A stretch of DNA of 64,000 bases from Pseudocalidococcus azoricus BACA0444. GTDB taxonomy: Bacteria > Cyanobacteriota > Cyanobacteriia > Thermosynechococcales > Thermosynechococcaceae. This document shows, one piece after another, positions 1 through 9,033 of this stretch. The stretch lies in the NCBI RefSeq assembly GCF_031729055.1, contig NZ_JAVMIP010000005.1, positions 94,377 through 158,376 of the forward strand. Reading direction: 5' to 3'. Position numbers and translations under genes: made by a program. A model generated the notes under the pieces. The model worked only from the letters and a program-made list of their open reading frames with translations, had not been told where the DNA came from and did not search any database. Position 1 is the first letter of the stretch; every line of letters begins with the position of its first letter.

Positions 1-75
1 AAAGGCTCAGTCTATCCAACATCTTAGGGGCTAGTCTATCAAACGACTACCGCAGATTTACCGAAAATACCGCCC

Positions 76-477
76 TCAAAACGGCTGTGGTCCCAGGCCC
101 GAAATAATCGTCTCTACCAACTCCTCACTATGCCAGGGTTTACTTAAACAACGGTGAAGATTAGCTTGCTCAAGGGCCCGTTGGACTGCACTTTCATCGG
201 CCTGGCCCGTCAGCATTACCTTCACAACTTTAGGAAACTTTTGATGCACTTGGATCAAAAATTCATCTCCCCGCACCCGCGGCATCAGCCAATCGGAAAC
301 AATCACAATCACATCGGAATTTTCATCTTGGAGTTCATCAATCAGTTCCATGGCTTCATCGGCACTCTCGGCAGTTTCATAGAGATATTTATCGCCAAAT
401 GCGTTTTTGAGTTGGGTGCGTAAACTTTCCAAAATCACCCGTTCATCATCCACACATAAAATTACTGGCTTAGGCAT
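76..477 (-). CDS. Single-domain response regulator (receiver only)
   Basis: A 133-residue protein that is almost entirely a CheY-like receiver. The acidic pair is D10-D11 (CVDDE), the phosphoacceptor is D62 (VSDWLMP), the switch Thr is T90 (MLTGQ) and the conserved Lys is K113 (LSKPW), so it should be phosphorylatable. No output domain follows. The start is the ATG at 477, whose bases overlap the stop codon of the upstream histidine kinase (ATGCCTAA), so translation is probably coupled. A longer reading back to 582 would lie inside the kinase gene and is unlikely. It probably receives phosphate from that kinase (inference from position). The output pathway is unknown. Confidence 0.88.
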   Translation of the reverse strand: MPKPVILCVDDERVILESLRTQLKNAFGDKYLYETAESADEAMELIDELQDENSDVIVIVSDWLMPRVRGDEFLIQVHQKFPKVVKVMLTGQADESAVQRALEQANLHRCLSKPWHSEELVETIISGLGPQPF

Positions 478-1939
478 GGCCCACAGACTCCTGAACAGGT
501 AGGGTAATGGTAAAGGTCGTTTCCCCAGGCCGGGAGTTGACGTTAATTGTTCCCTGGTGTTTATCAACAATTTTGCGGACAATATCTAAACCCAGGCCAT
601 TGCCCTCCCCAATTGGCTTTGTGGTAAAAAAGGGTTCAAAAATCCGCGGCATAACTGCATCGGGAATTCCCGGCCCACTATCGGTAATTTGAATTGCAAT
701 GGCCTGGGGTTGGTTTTTAACCTGGATTTGGAGGCGACCCCGTTCGTCCATGGCCTGGAGGGCATTGTGTACCAAATTCGTCCACACCTGGGTTAATTCA
801 TCGGGATAACAGGGAATCAAGGGGACTGGCTCATACTCCCGAATTACCTCGACTCCATGTTTCAGTTTGTTGTGGTACAGGGTTAAGACCGTCTCAATTC
901 CATCCGTCACCTGCGCCACCACTTTTTGACCACTCTGATCAAAACGGGCATAGGTTTTCAAGGCAAAAACGACTTTGGCGGCCCGTTCAATTGCGGTGGT
1001 AATCGTGTGGGTGCTGCGTTCTAATAGGGCTAATTGATGAGCTAGCTCGATGACCTCTAACCCAGTTGGGGCCTGGAGCAAAGGTAAAAACGGGGTTAAA
1101 TCTCCCAGGACTCCAATATCAATCAGGGTATCTGCCCAACCATCAGCATTTTCCAGGCCCAGTTCATCGAGAATGGGAGTCATGCGCCGTTTATGTTGCC
1201 GTCGCTCGCGACTGGAGAGTTGCAATGTATCCTGGAGGCAAGACTGTCTTAGGGATGTAAAGGCCGCAAACAATTCGGGGGAGAGGTTCCGCAGTACATC
1301 TGGCAAAGTTGGGAGGGTGCGCTGAGCAAATAAATCAATGGTCTCAATGGAGGAGCGAATGGCCCCCAAGGGCGTATTAATTTCATGGGCCACCCCCGCC
1401 ACTAACTGCCCCAAAGCCGCCATCTTCTCGGAATGAACGAGTTCCCGCTGCGTGTTTTGGAGTTGGCTTAAGGCTTCAGCAAGTTCTTGATTTCGTTGTT
1501 GGAGACGGGCTTCCGTGGACTTGAGTTGATCCATCGCCAAGCGTTGTTGAGTAATATCGCGCACAAAACCTTCATAATATTGGACTTGTCCCTGTTGATC
1601 CCGCACCACCCGACAGGTTTCAGAAATCCAAATAATGCTCCGATCCCGCCGATAAATTGCCGATTCAAAATCAGTCAGGGTATCCTGCTCGGCCATCAAG
1701 GTAATAAACTCTTGCCGTCGCTGGGGTTCCACATACAAACCGGCCTTAGCATTGGGTTGATCTTGAATTAAAGCCTCTGGGGACTCATAACCATAAATTT
1801 TTGCCAACGAATAGTTAGCTCGAATATAGCGTCCAGCCAAATCCGTCTGGAAAATCCCTTCGGCAGCATTCTCGAAAATACTCCGAAATGCTAACTCTGA
1901 TGAACTTAAGTCTCTAACCCCAGTGTGGCTTTCAAACAT
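470..1939 (-). CDS. PAS-domain sensor histidine kinase
   Basis: From the ATG at 1939 this is a 489-residue soluble kinase with no membrane segment. A PAS domain covers about residues 15-135, followed by a coiled linker (about 136-170). The H-box GVAHEINTPLG places the phosphoacceptor at H185. The ATPase part shows an N-box (NLVHNALQAMD), a G1 box (DSGPGIP), an F-box (FEPFFTTK) and a G2 box (GNGLGLDI). About 150 residues separate the H-box from the second helix of the dimerisation domain, far more than in a standard HisKA. The frame stays open to 2032, but those extra 31 codons do not look like protein and have no clear ribosome site. The gene overlaps the downstream receiver gene by 8 bases. 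The signal sensed is unknown. Confidence 0.88.
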   Translation of the reverse strand: MFESHTGVRDLSSSELAFRSIFENAAEGIFQTDLAGRYIRANYSLAKIYGYESPEALIQDQPNAKAGLYVEPQRRQEFITLMAEQDTLTDFESAIYRRDRSIIWISETCRVVRDQQGQVQYYEGFVRDITQQRLAMDQLKSTEARLQQRNQELAEALSQLQNTQRELVHSEKMAALGQLVAGVAHEINTPLGAIRSSIETIDLFAQRTLPTLPDVLRNLSPELFAAFTSLRQSCLQDTLQLSSRERRQHKRRMTPILDELGLENADGWADTLIDIGVLGDLTPFLPLLQAPTGLEVIELAHQLALLERSTHTITTAIERAAKVVFALKTYARFDQSGQKVVAQVTDGIETVLTLYHNKLKHGVEVIREYEPVPLIPCYPDELTQVWTNLVHNALQAMDERGRLQIQVKNQPQAIAIQITDSGPGIPDAVMPRIFEPFFTTKPIGEGNGLGLDIVRKIVDKHQGTINVNSRPGETTFTITLPVQESVGHA

Positions 1940-2174
1940 GGTAGTCAGTGTTTTCCTCAGGCGATTGACCGACCCAAAGCATGGCCCAGGTGAATGATTG
2001 CAGTATATCGAAGTCTTATTCCTTAAAGACATCTGTCCTCAAGTCTCCTGGGTACAACTTCCGAGAACTTGACCTTGTATCAAGCCCTTGTCTAAATAAA
2101 TTCACCCATCAAGACCCTAGTTCGGGAAGCCGTACTCAAGATGTGATTGCTATGAATAGGGGTTTCTCGGTAAG

Positions 2175-2201
2175 TTAGCAGTCAGAGGTGAAGAGTGCTA
2201 A
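2175..2201. promoter_or_regulatory. CIRCE operator (HrcA-binding) upstream of groES
   Basis: TTAGCAGTC, a 9-base spacer, then GAGTGCTAA. This matches the CIRCE consensus TTAGCACTC-N9-GAGTGCTAA with a single mismatch in the left arm. It lies about 150 bp upstream of the groES start and predicts HrcA-type heat-shock repression of groESL. No hrcA gene is in the window. Confidence 0.9.
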
Positions 2202-2354
2202 ATCTCGACTGATGCTCTTAATGAAGCTTTGGGACTTGGCAGTTAATTTTCCATCCTAACGAGTTTGGGGCCGCTGATGTGCATCAGTTTCCTAAACTTG
2301 TTCATCACCCTCCTTTTACTCAATCAACTCTAATTGTTGGGAGACATAGTCCGT

Positions 2355-2666
2355 ATGGCAGCAGTATCTTTGAGTGTTTCAACGGTAAAACCCCTCGGTG
2401 ACCGGATTTTTATCAAGGTCAGTGAAGCCGAAGCTAAAACCGCGGGTGGGATTCTTTTACCCGATAATGCCCAAGAAAAACCTCAAGTGGGAGAAGTCAC
2501 CGCCGTGGGGCCTGGGAAACGTAGTGATGACGGCACTCGCCAAGAACTCGATGTCAAAGTTGGCGATAAAGTTCTTTACTCCAAATACGCCGGCACCGAA
2601 GTTAAGTTGGCGGGTGAAGAATATATTCTCTTGTCCGAAAAAGACATCCTGGCAGTTGTGGCCTAA
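2355..2666 (+). CDS. groES: Co-chaperonin GroES (Cpn10)
   Basis: A 103-residue co-chaperonin that caps the GroEL ring during ATP-driven folding in the cytosol. The sequence after the start ([12 protein letters not shown], then [20 protein letters not shown] as the mobile loop) is diagnostic, and the length is normal for cyanobacteria. The start at 2355 gives the usual cyanobacterial N-terminus; a start at 2334 would add seven atypical residues. groEL begins 78 bp downstream on the same strand. The CIRCE element upstream predicts heat-inducible expression of both genes. Confidence 0.97.
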   Translation: MAAVSLSVSTVKPLGDRIFIKVSEAEAKTAGGILLPDNAQEKPQVGEVTAVGPGKRSDDGTRQELDVKVGDKVLYSKYAGTEVKLAGEEYILLSEKDILAVVA

Positions 2667-2729
2667 GTTTGCTCCCGTGAGCACCTCACACATCTTTTTG
2701 CATCAATCAAACCATTGTTGAATTGTTGA

Positions 2730-4382
<1,653 letters not shown>

Positions 4383-4448
4383 GACCCTAACTGGGACTTT
4401 TAGTTAACGTTAAAACTCAACGATCCAAAATGAGTTAATCAACTTGAA

Positions 4449-4480
4449 GGCGGAGGTATTCACTTCCGTCTTTTTGTTTT
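4449..4480 (+). terminator. Rho-independent terminator of groESL
   Basis: A fully paired 9-bp stem (GGCGGAGGT / ACTTCCGTC, with two G-U pairs in RNA) and a 4-base loop, followed directly by TTTTTGTTTT. It lies 66 bp after the groEL stop. Confidence 0.85.
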
Positions 4481-4540
4481 GGAGTTGAAGTACATCTTCA
4501 GAAGCCGATACAGTCAACCGAGAAAATGTTGAACTGGTAT

Positions 4541-4644
4541 TATAGTGTTACGCAGACTGTTCTGAGAGAGTGGAAATGTCAAAAGACTGCTCATAAAGGA
4601 TTTTCTGACTTGTCCCCATCTCACCCTCAATGAGTAACGCTATA
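4541..4644. mobile_element. MITE-like element, copy A
   Basis: A 104-bp non-coding element with terminal inverted repeats TATAGTGTTAC and GTAACGCTATA (one mismatch). It is homologous over its whole length, in reverse orientation, to the elements at 43019-43124 and 45270-45374. Shared internal blocks include GGGACAAGTCAGA and a pyrimidine-rich TTTCYACTC segment. It lies between the groEL terminator and the end of the radical SAM gene and carries no gene. Ends of TA plus a short inverted repeat suggest mobilisation by an IS630/Tc1-type transposase (inference). Confidence 0.75.
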
Positions 4645-4747
4645 TTTTCAAGCAAGCTGGGTAAGACGATGATCGCCATCCAGGCCAAGCATGACTACCC
4701 GATCATCTTCCTAGTACTTTCCATGCCTTAGAAGTCTCGGTCTAATC

Positions 4748-6352
4748 CTAGGCAGCAGATTGAGCCGCAACAGGAGTCGCGAGGGATTGGGGTTGTTGGG
4801 CCAGGTATGCCGCAAGTTGGGCTTCAATTTCTCCCCGTACCCGCTGACGATAGTCAATAAAGTGTTCGGCCTGGGCGCAAACGGATAAATAACTGACGAC
4901 CACTATGGGATACTGCCAGGCCAAGCTGATTAAATTTAACCAAAATTGCCAACGGGTGGAGCGGAGAATCCCTTGTCGCCAAATCAGGATAAGCAAGGCG
5001 CGAATGGCCACCCAATCAATGGCCCATTTTTCTCGGGCCTGGGGCCGTTTGGCATAGTTTCGCTTCCGGGCTGCTCCTAAGATGAGGAAGTGGCGATAGG
5101 TGCGGTTTAAAAAGGTCAGGGGTTCATACAGTTGCCAAAAGCCATCAATGTACTCTTGGGCAATTTCTTCGATGGGGCGAGTTGGGGTAAAGTTCATCAA
5201 CGTGACTTGGTTGCCTGTCCCCTCCCCAGCGGCGCGTAGACGACCTTCCCGGTTGAGGCGATGCCAGAGCGCAGTGTCAGGGAGGGCCTGGAGCATACTA
5301 AACATGGCTGTGGGAATGGTAGTTTCCTCGACAAATTTGACCACCCGTTGTCCGGCCCCAGATTTTTCACCATCAAAGCCAATAATAAAACCAGCCATGA
5401 CCCGTAACCCGGCCTGGCTAATGGACAACACAGATTCCACCAGGGGATCCCGATTGTTCTGGAATTTTTTTGTTAAGGCCAAACTATCACTATCGGGGGT
5501 CTCAATCCCTAAAAACACCGTGCCAAAATTAGCCTCCACCATCAGTTGCATTAACTCAGCATCTTGGGCCAAGTCTACAGAGGCTTCTGTGCCAAAGGAA
5601 AATGGATAGGCCCGCTCAGCTAGCCAAGGTTTGAGTGCTTTGAGCAACAGTTTGACGTTTCGCTTATTGCCGATGAAGTTATCATCCACAACAAAAATAC
5701 TTTTGCGCCACCCTAAGTCGTAAAGAGATTGCAATTCAGCCAGGAGTTGCTCTGGGGTTTTTGTCCGGGGTTTACGGCCGTAAAGGACGATAATGTCGCA
5801 AAATTCACATTGAAAGGGGCAACCGCGGGAAAACTGGACAGACATCTCCGCATAGGCTGATAAATCCAGTAAATCAAACCGCGGAATTGGGGTGGCCGTC
5901 ACATCGGGGCGTTCACCATTGGCTCGAAAAATCCCGCTCGTTTCCCCTTTTTCTAAGGCCTCCACAAACATCGGCAGGGTAATTTCCCCTTCATCCAAAA
6001 TCAGGAAATCCGCCCCCGCAGCTAGGCTTTCTTCGGGCAAGGCGGTTGCATAGGGGCCACCCACCGCAACTAATTTTCCCTCGGCCTTAGCGGCTTGAAT
6101 CTGGGCAGCAAAATCAGCTTTTTGGACAATCATCGCCGATAAAATCACCACATCTGCCCAGGCCCATTCGGCGGTGGTTACGTCTCGGACATTGCGATCC
6201 ACCAACTTGAAATTCCAGGCCTGGGGCAGTAATGCCGCGACCGTAATCATCCCTAAGGGGGGCAATTGAGCCTTGAGATTGACAAGTTCTAAGGTTTTTT
6301 CAAAGGACCAGAAGCTCTGGGGGAACTGGGGATAAATTAAAAGAATGTTCAT
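4748..6352 (-). CDS. B12-binding-domain radical SAM protein
   Basis: A 534-residue protein. The N-terminal ~145 residues resemble the cobalamin-binding fold seen in this class (ILLIYPQFPQSFWS at the start, then VAVGGPYAT). A radical SAM domain follows with the cluster motif RGCPFQCEFC, giving Cys178, Cys182 and Cys185 in CX3CX2C spacing. The C-terminal ~130 residues match the DUF4070-type extension common in cyanobacterial members. Such enzymes use SAM and a 4Fe-4S cluster for radical methylation or rearrangement, but the substrate cannot be read from the sequence. It stands alone, with its promoter presumably in the 308-bp gap upstream. Confidence 0.82.
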   Translation of the reverse strand: MNILLIYPQFPQSFWSFEKTLELVNLKAQLPPLGMITVAALLPQAWNFKLVDRNVRDVTTAEWAWADVVILSAMIVQKADFAAQIQAAKAEGKLVAVGGPYATALPEESLAAGADFLILDEGEITLPMFVEALEKGETSGIFRANGERPDVTATPIPRFDLLDLSAYAEMSVQFSRGCPFQCEFCDIIVLYGRKPRTKTPEQLLAELQSLYDLGWRKSIFVVDDNFIGNKRNVKLLLKALKPWLAERAYPFSFGTEASVDLAQDAELMQLMVEANFGTVFLGIETPDSDSLALTKKFQNNRDPLVESVLSISQAGLRVMAGFIIGFDGEKSGAGQRVVKFVEETTIPTAMFSMLQALPDTALWHRLNREGRLRAAGEGTGNQVTLMNFTPTRPIEEIAQEYIDGFWQLYEPLTFLNRTYRHFLILGAARKRNYAKRPQAREKWAIDWVAIRALLILIWRQGILRSTRWQFWLNLISLAWQYPIVVVSYLSVCAQAEHFIDYRQRVRGEIEAQLAAYLAQQPQSLATPVAAQSAA

Positions 6353-6660
6353 TTAGAAAAAACCGAAAATTAAGAGCCTAAAGTAAAAATACTTATTGCC
6401 TGCATCATAACCTGTCCCTCCCGAAAACCCTAATTAATAGCCATCAAAATCCTAATTATGTTCATAGAAATAGATCCAGGCCGAGGGGAGAGACCGGCAC
6501 AAGCCTGTGATGTAGATGGAGAAGACAGCCTTGCCCATGGCCGGCTAAACCTGTGATGAGTCCAAATCCGCTGGTATCCCTATCCTAACCAACCCTCAAC
6601 CCCTTCACCCGATTCTGGAGCTTGCGGGGAGTTACCCCCCGTTCCGTTGGACAAGCGACT
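6353..6660. other. Intergenic region with possible RNA structure
   Basis: 308 bp between the radical SAM start and the apt stop. No convincing ORF. The stretch 6492-6550 can fold: an arm starting GGCACAAG near 6496 pairs imperfectly with ACAGCCTTGCC near 6525-6535, flanked by CCGG-rich ends. A GGGGAGTTACCCC hairpin sits near 6627-6639. No known RNA family was recognised. It could hold the radical SAM leader or an unrecognised small RNA. Confidence 0.3.
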
Positions 6661-7173
6661 TTAGTAAGTGACTAGGGTTTTAATGGGCACATCCGGGAGT
6701 AATTTCCGCCCCCCTAAATCTTCTAACTCGACAATAAAGGCAAAGCCAGCCAGTTCCCCCTGGGCCTGGTCAACCAGTTGGGCGGCGGCGGCGGCGGTTC
6801 CTCCGGTGGCCATCAGATCATCCACAATCAGCACGCGACTCCCTGGTTGAACGGCATCTTGGTGAATTTGGAGTTTATCGGTGCCATACTCCAAGCTGTA
6901 TTCGACACTATACACGGCCTGGCAAAGCTTACCAGGTTTACGAATTGGGATAAATCCGGCTCCTAGGCGATAGGCTAAGGGCGCGCCGAAGATAAACCCC
7001 CGCGACTCGATCCCAGCAATATAGTCAATTCCCGCATCAACATGGTGATCATGGAGTTGGTCAATCACATAGCGCAGGCCCGCTTCATTTTGCAGGAGGG
7101 TGGTGATATCCCGAAATAAAATTCCAGGCTTAGGAAAATCAGGCACATCACGGATTAACGATTTTAAGTCCAT
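6661..7173 (-). CDS. apt: Adenine phosphoribosyltransferase
   Basis: A 170-residue purine-salvage enzyme that converts adenine plus PRPP to AMP in the cytosol. The start [18 protein letters not shown] is characteristic of Apt. The PRPP-binding motif [13 protein letters not shown] lies near residues 118-130, and [14 protein letters not shown] carries the adenine-site region. Length is typical. The degenerate ProA-like gene lies 50 bp upstream on the same strand, so the two may be co-transcribed, though no functional link is evident. Confidence 0.96.
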   Translation of the reverse strand: MDLKSLIRDVPDFPKPGILFRDITTLLQNEAGLRYVIDQLHDHHVDAGIDYIAGIESRGFIFGAPLAYRLGAGFIPIRKPGKLCQAVYSVEYSLEYGTDKLQIHQDAVQPGSRVLIVDDLMATGGTAAAAAQLVDQAQGELAGFAFIVELEDLGGRKLLPDVPIKTLVTY

Positions 7174-7223
7174 AGGGTTAACTCCTCAGTTCCGCCCCAA
7201 ATCCTAACTGATTATCGGGATAG

Positions 7224-8435
7224 TTAAGCAAAAAATAACCGTTGATGGCTAACCAATTGCCCCAGACCCACCAGGCCCCGATACAGTCCCGCTTGGGCAG
7301 AAATCCCTAGGGATAATGTTTCTAAGCGAGAAAACTCTGGGGGCCGATTCAACCAAATTTGGGGTGAGCGTATCCGTTGGCTGAGGGTTAAACATTCTCG
7401 GTAAGATTCACTGGCAACGGCACAAACCGGACCGCGACCATACTGATTGATCCAAGTAATTCCAGCTTCCAAATTGGGTACGGCTTCAAAGGCGACAATT
7501 TTCTTGAGATAAGCGCCTTGCCATTCCTCTGCATCCACTATCTTGAATTGCCCAAATTCGGCTTTTAATGCCGTTCCCAACCGGATCTCAAAGCCCTGTT
7601 GTCCCAAACTATCCCAGAGCCAGGCCAGGAGAGAGCGATTTAACTCCGGTGGGACTAGAACTTTTTCAATGGCGACTACTGCATCCGGCTCGGCCTGGTG
7701 ACTCCGGTAAATCATTTCTAAGACCAGTTCCGGCTGGCCGGATGTCCCCCAAAATAGATAGTTATTTCCAATCGCAATGGGAAGGGTTTGGCCACTAGTT
7801 TGCTGCTGGACTTGCCAGACAAAACTGGGACGGCCATAGGGAATGAGCAAATTCAGACCGGATGGAGTTGCCGTAATATCCTTCAGCGGGACTTCAGGGG
7901 CAAGGGATTGAATGGTGGTGATCGGGAGGTTAGCTTTGGCCAAGGCTGTATGGATTAAATCCAGCAAGGCCTGGTTGGTGTAGCTCGTTTCTGGTGAGGG
8001 GCGCACAATTAAGGCATTACCAGTTTTAAGACATAGACTGGCCGTTAGCAATGACATCAAGGGAAACCCTTCATAGACCAGGCCAACTAGACCAATAGGA
8101 ATGGGAAACATATGCCCAGCCATGCCTTGAGAAACTGCCAGTGGATCCGGGGCCGATAACAGTCGCTCTAACCAGGCCCCACCCATCTTTACGCGTTCGT
8201 GGGTCAGCCGTAACCAGGCCAAAATGGTTGGGGACGTTGCTAAATCGCGGCTGGATTCTAGGTCAAGGGTATTGGCTTCTAAAATGGCTGAGGTATTCTC
8301 CCGTAATTGTTGTCCAAGAAGATACAGAACCTGATTACGGACAGCGGCCGAACAAGTGGCAATCACTGGCTGGGCCTGGTGGGCAGCAGTAAAACATTCG
8401 GCAACGGACAGAGGTACGGGGCAGGAATGGGTCAT
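7224..8435 (-). CDS. Glutamate-5-semialdehyde dehydrogenase-like protein, catalytic Cys missing
   Basis: A 403-residue relative of ProA (gamma-glutamyl phosphate reductase). The N-terminal half follows the family well: cofactor-binding PIGLVGLVYEGFP and KTGNALIVRPSPE. In the catalytic region, where ProA has a PxVCNA-type motif, this protein reads EPDAVVAIEKVLVP, so the nucleophilic Cys is a Val. The segment before it (AIGNNYLFWG) also departs from the ProA consensus. It is therefore unlikely to be an active reductase. The start ATG at 8435 lies 14 bp after the upstream gene's stop; a longer frame to 8678 would overlap that gene. Full-length and uninterrupted, so probably not a decaying gene. 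Confidence 0.75.
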   Translation of the reverse strand: MTHSCPVPLSVAECFTAAHQAQPVIATCSAAVRNQVLYLLGQQLRENTSAILEANTLDLESSRDLATSPTILAWLRLTHERVKMGGAWLERLLSAPDPLAVSQGMAGHMFPIPIGLVGLVYEGFPLMSLLTASLCLKTGNALIVRPSPETSYTNQALLDLIHTALAKANLPITTIQSLAPEVPLKDITATPSGLNLLIPYGRPSFVWQVQQQTSGQTLPIAIGNNYLFWGTSGQPELVLEMIYRSHQAEPDAVVAIEKVLVPPELNRSLLAWLWDSLGQQGFEIRLGTALKAEFGQFKIVDAEEWQGAYLKKIVAFEAVPNLEAGITWINQYGRGPVCAVASESYRECLTLSQRIRSPQIWLNRPPEFSRLETLSLGISAQAGLYRGLVGLGQLVSHQRLFFA

Positions 8436-8449
8436 TCTGTCATTATCGA

Positions 8450-8887
8450 CTAGTGGCGGGAGAGCGCAACCCAGATCAGCAGGGCCGGGAAGAGCGTCAT
8501 TGCAATGGACAGAACGACCCAAATCATGATTTCCAGTTTTAGTGAGGCTTGGAACAGGAGCGGCACCCAGAGCAAAATGGGCAAAAGTAAGAAGATCAGT
8601 AGCCCCAAGGTATAAAGCCAAGGCTGATCTCCCAGACCCCGCCGGAGGGCTTGCCACTGTAAGCCTGTCCAATACCAAATCCGCTTGTAAGGATAGGTGA
8701 CGACTAATTGTTCAATGGAATAGCCATCGGGACGGACAACAAAAATTTGCTGGCAGCGTTGACACCCCAAAGCCTCGGTTAAGACGATTGGGATTAATTC
8801 CCCATTTTGGCGACAGGGACAAGGGTAGTGAGCAGCGGGGTCAACCTTGTGGGCGTTCGGGAGCGTCACGGGATAGTTTGCAAACAC
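8450..8887 (-). CDS. Putative zinc-ribbon membrane protein
   Basis: A 145-residue protein of unknown function. The N-terminal part has paired cysteines (CPCRQNG near 23-29 and CQRCQQIF near 42-49) spaced like a small zinc ribbon. After a charged linker come two hydrophobic helices (about 93-113 and 119-141), so the C-terminus is probably in a membrane. It ends 14 bp before the ProA-like gene on the same strand. It resembles conserved cyanobacterial hypotheticals, but no named family was recognised. Confidence 0.65.
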   Translation of the reverse strand: MFANYPVTLPNAHKVDPAAHYPCPCRQNGELIPIVLTEALGCQRCQQIFVVRPDGYSIEQLVVTYPYKRIWYWTGLQWQALRRGLGDQPWLYTLGLLIFLLLPILLWVPLLFQASLKLEIMIWVVLSIAMTLFPALLIWVALSRH

Positions 8888-8892
8888 TTAAG

Positions 8893-8988
8893 TTAAAAAT
8901 TCACCGGACAATTTTGCCGAAAAGCAGGCCCCTCTAGCATACAAACTGCATTCAGAAATATGCCAGGCCCAGAAACCATTTGCAACAT
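8893..8988 (-). CDS. Possible 31-residue leader or small protein
   Basis: A short frame starting with ATG at 8988 preceded by a good ribosome site (AGGAG, 4 bases before the ATG). It ends 5 bp before the start of the zinc-ribbon gene. The peptide (MLQMVSGPGIFLNAVC...) has no recognisable domain. It could be a leader peptide for the downstream gene or chance. Support is the ribosome site and placement only. Confidence 0.22.
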   Translation of the reverse strand: MLQMVSGPGIFLNAVCMLEGPAFRQNCPVNF

Positions 8989-9033
8989 TTTTCTCCTAAG
9001 GTTTAAGCCTTCCCAGGCCGGTATCCGCTGCTC

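Noticed and set aside
154..423. Plus-strand open frame across the receiver gene
   Set aside because: It is the complement of the clear receiver gene, has no domain and no ribosome site.
8436..8678. N-terminal extension of the ProA-like frame
   Set aside because: It overlaps the zinc-ribbon gene in another frame and shows no similarity; the ATG at 8435 gives the family start.
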